A DNA stretch of 64,000 nt from Acidobacteriota bacterium (lineage in GTDB: Bacteria; Acidobacteriota; Thermoanaerobaculia; Gp7-AA8): positions 276,967 through 340,966 of the forward strand of contig QHVT01000006.1 of assembly GCA_003223645.1 (NCBI GenBank), read 5' to 3'. The notes below the pieces were generated by a model. It saw only the letters and a list, made by a program, of their open reading frames with translations, was not told the DNA's origin and ran no database searches. Made by a program: the position numbers and the translations under genes. Positions 55,201 to 63,251 of this stretch are shown piece after piece (the stretch's first letter is position 1; every line of letters begins with the position of its first letter).

Positions 55201-55929
55201 ATCGCGCGCGTCGTCGATCCGCCGGAGCCGGGCGACGCCGAGCAGGAAGTCGTCGTTCTGAATGCCGCCGATCGCGCGGCGATCGTCGCCGCGCTCTCCG
55301 GCGGAAGCGTGCCCGCGCTCGAGGATCGATTCGTCGTCTACCTCGCCTCGGTCCACCCCTATCGCGCGCGCCTCTTCCGCGGCGCAGCGCCCGCGCCGAT
55401 CGCGCTCGCAGCCTTCGACGAAACGCTTCCCAACCGCGGCGGGCGATGGGTCTATCGCCTGCGACTCGCCGATGCCGCGGGACATCTCTCGGCCGACGGG
55501 CTGACGCTGCGCGTCATCGTGCGCATTCCGGCAACGAGCGCGGTGGCCGCGCCCGTGCGCATCGAGCGCGGTCCGTCGCGCGTCGTCTTGCGCGTCGGCG
55601 GCGGAAGCGAAGTCACGGACCTTCTCGTGTTCATGCATCCGGTGCTTTCCGCGGCACCGCGCGCGGAAGCGGAGATCCTTCGCGTCGCGTCGGCGGGCGG
55701 CACCGCGAGCGACCGCGTTCGCCTCCGCCTTCCCGACGGAACGCTCCTCGCACCGCAAGTGAAGTCGCTCGCCGACGCCGACGTCGTGCGCGACGGACCG
55801 TGGCGCATCGTCACGGTGAACACGCCCGAGGACGAGCAGGTGCGCCTCTGGGCCTGCGCCGCCACGCGCGACGTCATCCTCTCTCCTCCCGGTGGACCGT
55901 GGCGGGTGCAGGCCGGGGTGACGCCGTGA
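52282..55929 (+). CDS. Unrecognised 1215-aa protein of the PLD operon
   Basis: Starts at TTG 52282, immediately after the PLD stop. No signal peptide or membrane helix. Most of it is predicted by eye as beta-sandwich modules: FHRYRVRAVDPIGRPSATWT near residue 635 and WVYRLRLADAAGHLSADGLT near 1055 resemble fibronectin type III ends. Proline-rich linkers join modules. The N-terminal 170 residues are alpha/beta (KKLQLPIRELMPSLAGASDE). I know no family. It overlaps the next gene by four bases (GTGA). Confidence 0.75.
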   Translation: MFVHAIAEVSSERKGIHVLWAGPRAWLYSPQGWTIQRRKFEKGRGDFDCVAVPSADVERLRARRELRIRHGELTLRQGQWIRPLGAFAFSSAANPACEVITLELNAPQSFVRLIVEASASFAIALRDGKTVAGGAVISALARHDLSAPEIDKVVLYTLGLKTLQVCVLPEDAKGWDDAPVVKKLQLPIRELMPSLAGASDEFAEAKSRLLPGESLDPAELESLNEQLRALVNADGPPRPIDLALLMRDAPDADPQELCTLDPIRAALIHPRWRRILGFAWFDDDPELVAGQTYEYRVTGGFPTTDVFHRVFGFHTVPSRTALASEVYLGAVRLRFPQPRVVELASDDGALLRVTRRGVRLAPRNEPWWQVPSLNDWSAVIDFPEGVSALELDVEPGHDLKYAFGAPWISPGAADPLPPGPRAQLLFPTPIHQLLLAGKGFLESIRIPTGAAMPATEDVLLSALTGPIDFVDAPLPAPPLFAGIDNLQQPQTVQTGDQPSAPTPPAHALGFEIRWQPAPRPGIIGWPPDIDAAPPLDAALFQIEHRQIATPPGDWLPVDDDKENYTAGDRSYGTETPPIHPGVDLMAVFPEVRTSAAGSVDLFWRDVFDFNDDGSDATDLPRPAPPPGTFHRYRVRAVDPIGRPSATWTETTALRLEKHIPPPLPAAPDLTSADQMSEPALTGVQARVLIRDAPDLTNAERAILGAHDNAIVLTWGWHEEQRQQDPFAREFRVYTNRRSPGRVRATILGVVPQGDDRFDAAISGDRAFIADAARGTIIEAGAQFRVLTHGAGPSTVLSLRALERDAGGAYVAPHAGPIEMPIRLTPEQTRAAFWGDRVEIQPIDARTVYIATFFDLLTLSAEQPADVIHVGVSSADAETYVADPMAPASMRPGNESPIAGVRCEGRWYGRPAIVEAPSLAPVPVIVTPEPGPRPMTFALDLASHAPLPPATLVRPERVGDDEVFRAYRADGPRVIARVVDPPEPGDAEQEVVVLNAADRAAIVAALSGGSVPALEDRFVVYLASVHPYRARLFRGAAPAPIALAAFDETLPNRGGRWVYRLRLADAAGHLSADGLTLRVIVRIPATSAVAAPVRIERGPSRVVLRVGGGSEVTDLLVFMHPVLSAAPRAEAEILRVASAGGTASDRVRLRLPDGTLLAPQVKSLADADVVRDGPWRIVTVNTPEDEQVRLWACAATRDVILSPPGGPWRVQAGVTP

Positions 55930-58900
55930 TCCGCTTCTTCGATCTGCTCGCGATCGATCGGGCATTGAGCCTGCCGGAACAGCTCGCGGCCGCCGCGGCG
56001 AAATGGCCCAGCGAAGAAGTTCAGCCGTTCACCGGCGATGCATTCGGAGACACGAGCGCCTATCTCGGATTGATGCAGTACCTGCAGGACGTCCTCTTCT
56101 TCAAGGCTGTGCGCTCGGGTGCGGCGAACGGAGCGGTCGGCCTGACCGCGGAGCTGCACGTCGGCGCACCCGCGACGACGCTGCCGATGCCGCTGGTTAT
56201 CGCCAAGATGCCGGACGTCGCCTTCTTCCTGCAGGAGACGCGCGGTGTGCCGGCGCAGGTCTCCGTCACGCAGAACGCCGAGGATGGCGTCGACGTCGCG
56301 ATCCAGGGAATTCCCGTCGAGATCCGGCTGCCGCCGGGATTCATCCGTCCGCAGCGCACGAAGGAACAAGCCGACGTCGATGATCTTCCCGACGTCACCA
56401 CCACCGCCGCGCCGTTCGACGCGACCGATCCCGACTCGCTGCAGATCACGCTCAGAGACTTCGATCCATCGTCGATCTTCGTCCGCGTCAACGTGCGAAT
56501 GACCGCCGGCTTCGACTTCTCGGTCGACACGCAGATGCCGATCACGATCGGGCCGTGCGCGTTCCTCGATCTTCCATGCGAGGCGCTGCACGATCTGCAG
56601 CTGATCCCGTCGCCGCGGCTGCAGCACCAGGCGGAGCTTCCGGTCGAGTGGACGCGCCACGATCTCGACGCCGTGCAGTTCTCCGGCGTCATCACCGGGC
56701 TCTACACCTTCCGCGCGATCGAGCTCGATCGCAAGGCCGAACCGGTGGCCGAGGTGCTCAAGCGCATCTCCACGACGCGGCCTTCTCCCCTCGATCCGAT
56801 CGCCCTGCCGGAGCAGAACGAGATCGAGCCGGTCATCGAAGACATGGCCTTCCCCGCGTTCATGTCGCCGCTGCCGATCCCGGTGCACTTCCGGCTCGGC
56901 CTGCGGCGCGTCGTGCTCGATCTCCAGGCGCCGGCCGGCGAAGAGTACGCGCTGCAGACCGCGCCGGTCGACATCCCCATCCGCAGCTGGCACCTCAAGA
57001 TCTTCCGCTTCGTGGTCCAGACCACCGGCGAGCCGCAGGCCCTCGGCGAGATCGAAGCGGTACTCGTCGCCGGAAGCAGTCCGCAAAACAACTGGGCCTT
57101 CGGCATCGACTACAACGACGACGGCGTGCTGATCGCGACGGCGATCATCCCGATCGAGAACCGGGTGCGCCTGTTCCGGATCCTCAACCGCGAGGTCCGC
57201 CTCATCGGCCTGAAGATCGGCTACTCGCTCTTCGAGCCCGACCCGCGACGCGTCGGAGAGCGGCCGTCGATCGTGATCCCGCTCGGCGACGTCGGCTGGG
57301 CCAATCGCTTGATCCTGCTCGCCGACTTCGAGATCAAGGAAGTGGGCGCGGAGAAGAAGTTCGCCTTCCGCGACAAGGGCTTCCCCGATCAGCCCTCGAT
57401 CCTGCACGACTTCGGCTGGTACCTCGGCGGGCTCGCGCTGGGTGCGCTCTATGACCCCGACGGCATCGACGTCGTGGCGCTCGGGACGTTCCGGCTCCAG
57501 GTCGAAGAGGTCGGCGTCATCACCGCCACGAACGGCGCGAACTACCTGATGCTCTCCGCCGGGATCGACTTCGGCATCGGCTCGGCGCGCAAGAACGAGG
57601 ACGCGCCGCCGGCGGGCGAGCCCGCCGGTCCCGCTCCGCTGGCGAGTGAAGAGTCGCAGCAGCGCGGCGGAGGGGTTCACCTGCACCGCCTGCAGTTCCT
57701 GCTCGGCGATCAGGACGACACCGCCAGCGACATCCTGCTGGACGGCATCAGTCTCAGCATCCGCACGAAGCGCGTCGAGCTCGAAGGCACGGGAATGATC
57801 TCCGAGCACTTCATCGAAGGGACCCACATCGACGAGTTCGCGTTCGGCCTCAACGCGCGCTTCGAGCTGATGAAAAAGAAGCTCGACTTCGGCGTGCAGT
57901 TCTACTACGGCAAGGCCAGCGGTGCGGAGAATTTCACCTATTGGCTCTTCAGCCTCTACATCGGAACGGCCATCCCGCTGGGCTCCGCCCAGATGACGAA
58001 CCTGCGCGTGCTGGTGGCCGGCAACATGCGCCCCCGCCTCCCGCCGCCGGACGGCAATCCGAACCCGCTGCGCCTCTTCCGCTGGTACAAGTCGGACGGC
58101 GACGCGATCACGCTGCCGCTCAACCGCAAGCTCACGAAATGGGAGCGCCACGACGATTCCTTCGCGCTCGGCGCAGGTGCGCGCTTCCACCTCGCCGGCA
58201 CCAAGTTCGTCTCGCTCGACATCTTCTTCTTCGTCCACAGCAGCCCGGAGGAAGCGGGGATGTTCGGGGCGATGGAGTGCTATCTCGGAAAGAGCAAGAA
58301 GCCGATCGCCTACGGCGTGCTGGAGATCGACTTCAAGAGCGGCTCGTGGGCGGCGGAGATCGGGATCAACCTCGGGCTCGACAACGTCCTCGGGGTCGAA
58401 AATCTGGAGCAGGCGCTGAAGCGCCTGACGTTGAGCGGGACGCTCTTCCTCGCCCGCAACATCGACGTGATCGCCCTCGGGCAGTACGCCGATCCCGCCA
58501 CGTGGCTCAGCTTCCGCTTCAAGTGGCTCACCGGATGGCACGCCGAGCTGTGGGCCGCGGCCTGTGTCCATCACGTCGACATGCCCGAGGGCCCGCACGT
58601 CATCGCGGGCGTGGTGGGGGCGAAGGGCAGCATCGATTTCAAAGTCGGGAAGCTCAAGCTGTACGCGGTTCTCACCCTGGCGTGGCAGCCGTGGCATAGC
58701 GAGACCCACGACACCGGACTGCTGGTGCGGATCGAAGCGGGCGTGCGCATCCGCATCTTCCACTTCATCAATTTCGGCGCATCGATCGAGATCGAGCTGG
58801 ACAAGCTCGACACGACGCCGAGCTACTGGCGATTCAGCTTCATGTTCCGCATCGGGACGCCGTGGTGGTTGCCCGATGTCACGATCCGGTTCGAGAAAAC

Positions 58901-61900
58901 CTCGGGCGCGCCGGACGTTGCAAAACTGAAAGTCGCCTCGCCGCCGCTCGTCGGCGCGAGCGCGCTGCCGCCGGCGACGCGCGGCCCGCTGACCATCGGC
59001 GTAACGCCTCTCGTCGGATCGACGCTGGACGAAAAGGCGGTCCACGATCTCGATCAGCTGCGAGCCACCGGCCCGGCGATCGTGGGCGCGAATGGATTCG
59101 ATGCGCTGGAGGCGGTTGCCACGGACTCGCGGATCGCGCTCGACTTCAAGCCTTCGCTCGACGCGCCGGTCGCGATCGTTCCCCAGACGCCGGCCGGCGC
59201 CGGCACACAGAAATCAGGCGACATCGAGTTGCGCTATGAGCTGGTGGAGATCGGGATCCGCCGCCGCAAACGGTTCGGCGCAGGCGCGGGAGTGTGGGCG
59301 GACCTGATCACGCCGGAATCGACGCACATCGATTCGGCCGACGACCTGACGGCGGTGTTCACGTCCTCGGTCCGGTTCGAGTGGGACGTCGACGTGATTC
59401 GCGAGGGACGCACGGACACGCGGCGGCTGCTGATCAACGCGGACACGGCGTACTCGCTCAGCGTGTACAGTCCGGAAGGCGACGACGTCGCATCGACGAC
59501 GTTCCCCGGCTGGCCGTGCTGCCATCCGCCGCGGCGACCCACGGTTTGGCACGAGGTGGACTTCGATGCGATTGCGTACGGCATGCGCGCGCCCGCATTC
59601 CAGCGCTTCACCGACAGCAGCAGCACGTTCCACTGGCAAGGCGGGTTGCCGCCCGTCGTCGCGCCTCCGCAAAACGCGCCCACCGGGAGTTTTCCCGCGT
59701 GGGTGCATGTGCCTCCGCGTCCCGCCGGCCCGATCGCCGTCGCGTCATTCGACGAGCGCGTCGCGGTCTGCGAGATCTTCGCGTACTGGGATCCCGCGCA
59801 CTCGAAGAACATCCTCGTCGTCGATGCCTTCGACGGACTGAAATTGCTCGCGTCCCAGGAGCTCGAGCTCAGCGCCGGCGGACCTCCGGTGATCCGCATT
59901 CGCCTCGCCGAAGGCATGACGTCGCTGCTGATTCGCAAGACCGGGGACGTCGAGCCGACCGAGGGAGACGTCGAGCTGCTGCGCGTGCGCTACCGCACGG
60001 TGCGCGAGGAGCTCGACGACGCGCTGCGCGTGTACCGCTGCGCAAACGCCGACGACCGCGTACACGGCGGAGGCGTGCTGGCGTGGCTGCCGAACCGCGA
60101 CTACGAAGTCACGGTGCGCGTGCGCATCGGCCTGGAACACGAGCGGAGCGGTGCGCAGGACACCACCGTCGAGCAGAAGGCGTACTTCCGCACGAAGGGA
60201 TTGCCCGGACTGAACGCCGTGGCGCGCGTCGGCGACGAGATCGAGCCGTACGTGGAGTCGCGCTACCCGGGACCGGGCGCGGTGCGGCTCTATCGCCGCG
60301 AGCCGCTCGTGGTCGCGTTCACGGAGCGCTTCAACATCGTCGTACCGGTGAATCGCACGCCGTCGGCCGCGGAAGAAGCGAATCAGATTCTCGAATGGGT
60401 GCTCGCCGTGGAGAAGGTCGGCGGCGTCATGGGATACGAGCGGCTCTCGCAGACGGCGCCGGATTGGGTCGTCGCGCATCGCGGCACCGCGCCGCCGGTC
60501 GGACCGCGCCGTCCGATCGTGCTCGATACCGTGGTCTTCCACACCACGGAACGGACCGCGCCGTCGATCGAGCCGCTGGTGGTTCGTTATGAAGCGATGA
60601 TGCGGCGGCCCGGCGGCTGTGCGAACCCGGGCGACGGTCTGCATCCGTCGCAAGTGCTCGTGCACGAGCCGTACGATCCGGGCGCGCCCGCGGACGCGAC
60701 GCCGCGATGGGAAGCGGATCAGGAACTACGCGTGAGCCTGCGCCAGAAGGATGCGCCGTTCGTCGATCGCGTCGCGTTCGAGCCGGCCGACGCGACGGCG
60801 TTCACGAGATCGGCTGCGAGCGGCTCTCCCGCGGTATGGCGCTCGGATGAAGGCGCGATGCGCGTCGCGGCCGATCCGCAGCCGGCGGCCGCGCAGTACG
60901 CCGTCTTCGGCGAGACCGGCTGGCGCCACGTGCAGGTCGAGGCGACCGTCGATCCCGACGGCGGCGAGGCCGGCGTGGCGGTGGCATTCTCCGGTTCGCA
61001 ATGCGTCGAGGCTCTACTCTCGTCGGCGGGAACGCTCCGGCTGATCGAGCGCGACGGCGCAACGACTCGCGATCTCGCTCCGCCGATCGCCCTCGGCGCC
61101 GCACCCGGTCCGGTGACGCTCGCAGTGATCGCGTTCGACGATCGCATTCGCGCCACGGCTGGCGAGCGCAGTGTCGAAGGCGCGTTCGGCGCGATTCGCG
61201 AAGGGCGCCTGGCGCTGGTCTCCCGCGGCGGCGGCCGGTTCACGCGCCTCGTCGTCAGCGGACTCGATGCCTGGCGCTTCCACGCCCACACCAGCCGCTA
61301 CGACGACTTCCCGTCGCACATCGAGAGCTTCGACGGCGTGGTGGGCGTCCTCCGGCCCGGCGACGTCGGAACGGCGTCCGCGATGGTCGCCGATCTGATC
61401 ACGCGCACCGGTGCGCAGATCCCCCTGGTGATGACCGAGCGCTCCGATCTCGAAACGCGGCAGCGGCTCTTCGAGACCTGGACCACTTCCCTCGGCCTCC
61501 CGCTTCGCGACGATCCGCGCATCCTTGCGCTGACCCGCTGGGAGGAGGCCGGCGCCACTTCGCTCCTGCTGCTGGAAAGCGATGAGCCGCTGCCGTTCAG
61601 CCGCGATGTCACGGTCGCGATCTCGAAGCGAACGGCCGGCACTCCGTGGCCGCCGCACGTGCACGATTTCCCGGCGGAGGTACAGGCGTTCTTCGCCGGA
61701 TTCCGCTTCGAGGGCGACCGCTTCATCGCGCCGCGCCCGCCGAAACAGCTCGTCCGCGCCCGACGGATTCTCCGGGCGGTGGTCATCCGCGGCCGCATCA
61801 GCGCAGAAGTGTTCGACGTCGAAGGCCGGACGAAGACTTTCATCGCCAAGCGCGGCCATGACACCGCGCGCTGGCCGCGGGAACTGGGCGTCCCAAACCC

Positions 61901-62168
61901 CGGCGACCTCCTCATTCTCGACGCTCACGGCGAGCCGCTGCTCCCGCCCCTTCCCTCCCCCAGCCCCGTGGTCTGGACGCCGGTCCAGGCGAGCGTCCTC
62001 TCCAACGGTGACGAGACCTGCGCGCTGATCGTCCCGAACACGCCCCTCGGCGCGGGGACGTACCGCCTCCAGTTCGAGATCGACCGCCGCCGCTGGCGCG
62101 CGGCCGCACCGGACGCAGCATCCAACTACCGCGCAACCGCGATCATCTCTCTGGAGACAATGGCCTGA
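55926..62168 (+). CDS. Unrecognised 2080-aa protein of the PLD operon
   Basis: Starts at GTG 55926 (GTGA overlap). Residues 1 to about 340 hold a helical and beta start (MIRFFDLLAIDRALSLPEQL). Residues about 350-980 are long alternating strands with amphipathic character (KLDFGVQFYYGKASGAENFT, LFLARNIDVIALGQYADPAT, FKVGKLKLYAVLTLAWQPWH), suggesting an extended beta structure able to contact lipid. Residues about 1620-1790 resemble a LamG-like sandwich (WRHVQVEATVDPDGGEAGVA). The last 300 residues are alpha/beta. No signal peptide. The length and the PLD partner suggest a delivered or surface complex, but no family is recognised. Confidence 0.75.
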   Translation: MIRFFDLLAIDRALSLPEQLAAAAAKWPSEEVQPFTGDAFGDTSAYLGLMQYLQDVLFFKAVRSGAANGAVGLTAELHVGAPATTLPMPLVIAKMPDVAFFLQETRGVPAQVSVTQNAEDGVDVAIQGIPVEIRLPPGFIRPQRTKEQADVDDLPDVTTTAAPFDATDPDSLQITLRDFDPSSIFVRVNVRMTAGFDFSVDTQMPITIGPCAFLDLPCEALHDLQLIPSPRLQHQAELPVEWTRHDLDAVQFSGVITGLYTFRAIELDRKAEPVAEVLKRISTTRPSPLDPIALPEQNEIEPVIEDMAFPAFMSPLPIPVHFRLGLRRVVLDLQAPAGEEYALQTAPVDIPIRSWHLKIFRFVVQTTGEPQALGEIEAVLVAGSSPQNNWAFGIDYNDDGVLIATAIIPIENRVRLFRILNREVRLIGLKIGYSLFEPDPRRVGERPSIVIPLGDVGWANRLILLADFEIKEVGAEKKFAFRDKGFPDQPSILHDFGWYLGGLALGALYDPDGIDVVALGTFRLQVEEVGVITATNGANYLMLSAGIDFGIGSARKNEDAPPAGEPAGPAPLASEESQQRGGGVHLHRLQFLLGDQDDTASDILLDGISLSIRTKRVELEGTGMISEHFIEGTHIDEFAFGLNARFELMKKKLDFGVQFYYGKASGAENFTYWLFSLYIGTAIPLGSAQMTNLRVLVAGNMRPRLPPPDGNPNPLRLFRWYKSDGDAITLPLNRKLTKWERHDDSFALGAGARFHLAGTKFVSLDIFFFVHSSPEEAGMFGAMECYLGKSKKPIAYGVLEIDFKSGSWAAEIGINLGLDNVLGVENLEQALKRLTLSGTLFLARNIDVIALGQYADPATWLSFRFKWLTGWHAELWAAACVHHVDMPEGPHVIAGVVGAKGSIDFKVGKLKLYAVLTLAWQPWHSETHDTGLLVRIEAGVRIRIFHFINFGASIEIELDKLDTTPSYWRFSFMFRIGTPWWLPDVTIRFEKTSGAPDVAKLKVASPPLVGASALPPATRGPLTIGVTPLVGSTLDEKAVHDLDQLRATGPAIVGANGFDALEAVATDSRIALDFKPSLDAPVAIVPQTPAGAGTQKSGDIELRYELVEIGIRRRKRFGAGAGVWADLITPESTHIDSADDLTAVFTSSVRFEWDVDVIREGRTDTRRLLINADTAYSLSVYSPEGDDVASTTFPGWPCCHPPRRPTVWHEVDFDAIAYGMRAPAFQRFTDSSSTFHWQGGLPPVVAPPQNAPTGSFPAWVHVPPRPAGPIAVASFDERVAVCEIFAYWDPAHSKNILVVDAFDGLKLLASQELELSAGGPPVIRIRLAEGMTSLLIRKTGDVEPTEGDVELLRVRYRTVREELDDALRVYRCANADDRVHGGGVLAWLPNRDYEVTVRVRIGLEHERSGAQDTTVEQKAYFRTKGLPGLNAVARVGDEIEPYVESRYPGPGAVRLYRREPLVVAFTERFNIVVPVNRTPSAAEEANQILEWVLAVEKVGGVMGYERLSQTAPDWVVAHRGTAPPVGPRRPIVLDTVVFHTTERTAPSIEPLVVRYEAMMRRPGGCANPGDGLHPSQVLVHEPYDPGAPADATPRWEADQELRVSLRQKDAPFVDRVAFEPADATAFTRSAASGSPAVWRSDEGAMRVAADPQPAAAQYAVFGETGWRHVQVEATVDPDGGEAGVAVAFSGSQCVEALLSSAGTLRLIERDGATTRDLAPPIALGAAPGPVTLAVIAFDDRIRATAGERSVEGAFGAIREGRLALVSRGGGRFTRLVVSGLDAWRFHAHTSRYDDFPSHIESFDGVVGVLRPGDVGTASAMVADLITRTGAQIPLVMTERSDLETRQRLFETWTTSLGLPLRDDPRILALTRWEEAGATSLLLLESDEPLPFSRDVTVAISKRTAGTPWPPHVHDFPAEVQAFFAGFRFEGDRFIAPRPPKQLVRARRILRAVVIRGRISAEVFDVEGRTKTFIAKRGHDTARWPRELGVPNPGDLLILDAHGEPLLPPLPSPSPVVWTPVQASVLSNGDETCALIVPNTPLGAGTYRLQFEIDRRRWRAAAPDAASNYRATAIISLETMA

Positions 62169-62379
62169 ACTTAGGAATCACAGGCCCCTCATCCGGCCTT
62201 CGGCCACCTTCTCCCCGCAAGCGGGGCGAAGGGCAACAAATTCACTCTACTGAGATACCGCAATGCAGTTAAGTGACAACGAATCAAGTAGTTACTCAAC
62301 CGATCGGTGTATCGACTACCTCGACCTCAGGGTCGAGTCAGTCAATGAGGAAGTCCGCAACCCCAGCTGCGAAGTCGGA
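62169..62379 (+). other. Gap after the PLD operon
   Basis: No gene is seen. A hairpin at 62207-62232 (CCTTCTCCCCGC with its complement) could end transcription of the PLD operon but has no T-run. The same CTTCTCCCCGCAAG string occurs near 19009, so it may be a repeat. The stretch 62273-62376 leads into the tandem array. Confidence 0.5.
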
Positions 62380-63160
62380 GCATCTCGACACTGAGGTCTG
62401 CAACCTCGATATCGAGGTCGAGCATCTCGACACCGAGGTCCGCGATCTCGATATCGAGGTCGAGCATCTCGACACCGAGATCCGCGATCTCGATATCGAG
62501 GTCGGAGCATCTCGACACCGAGGTCCGCGATCTCGATATCGAGGTCGAAGCATCTCGACACCGAGGTCCGCGATCTCGATATCGAGGTCGGACGATCTCG
62601 ACACCGAGGTCCGCGATCTCGATATCGAGGTCGGAGCATCTCGACACCGAGATCCGCGATCTCGATATCGAGGTCCAAGCATCTCGACACCGAGGTCCGC
62701 GATCTCGATATCGAGGTCGGAGCATCTCGACACTGAGGTTCCGCGATCTCGATATCGAGGTCGGAGCATCTCGACACCGAGGTCCGCGACCTCGATATCG
62801 AGGTCGGAGCATCTCGACACCGAGGTCCGCGATCTCGATATCGAGGTCGGAGCATCTCGACACTGAGGTCCGCGACCTCGATATCGAGGTCGGAGCATCT
62901 CGACACTGAGGTCCGCGATCTCGACATCGAGGTCGGAGCATCTCGACACTGAGGTCCGCGACCTCGATATCGAGGTCCAAGCATCTCGACACCGAGGTCC
63001 GCGATCTCGATATCGAGGTCGCAGCATCTCGACACTGAGGTCCGCGATCTCGACATCGAGGTCGGACCATCTCGACACCGAGGTCCGCGATCTCGATATC
63101 GAGGTCGGAGCATCTCGACACTGAGGTCCGCGATCTCGATATCGAGGTCGGAGCATGTCA
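62380..63160 (+). repeat. Tandem array, about 18 copies of a 42-43 bp unit with an 18-bp palindrome
   Basis: Each unit joins CATCTCGACACCGAGGTCCG to CGATCTCGATATCGAGGTCG; the second half is a near-perfect palindrome centred on CTCGATATCGAG, perfect (GACCTCGATATCGAGGTC) in several units. The first three units are 42 bp apart and most others 43. No spacers occur, so it is not CRISPR. All frames on both strands stay open because the unit has no stop, so open frames here are not evidence of coding. No gene is supported in 62169-63251. Confidence 0.95.
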
Positions 63161-63211
63161 ATGACGACCTGACTCACCCCCTTATCCACCCCAGTGGTAG
63201 GGAACTACGGC

Positions 63212-63237
63212 GCTCCCGACTCTCCTTAGTCAGGAGC
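63212..63237 (+). promoter_or_regulatory. Hairpin ahead of the PQQ dehydrogenase
   Basis: GCTCCCGACT and AGTCAGGAGC form a stem with one mismatch, 14 bp before the ATG; the AGGAG ribosome site follows it directly. Confidence 0.35.
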
Positions 63238-63251
63238 GAAAGGAGAACTGT

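Noticed and set aside
52606..59045. Two open frames of more than 1100 aa on the minus strand under the PLD operon
   Set aside because: Arg/Asp/Glu-rich with no motif; they are shadows of the coupled plus-strand genes whose starts and stops overlap neatly.
62380..63160. CRISPR array
   Set aside because: Units are directly tandem with no unique spacers, and no cas gene is in the window.
62316..63189. Three long minus-strand and one plus-strand frames through the tandem array
   Set aside because: The repeat unit lacks stops in any frame, and all three reverse frames are open at once; this is a composition effect.
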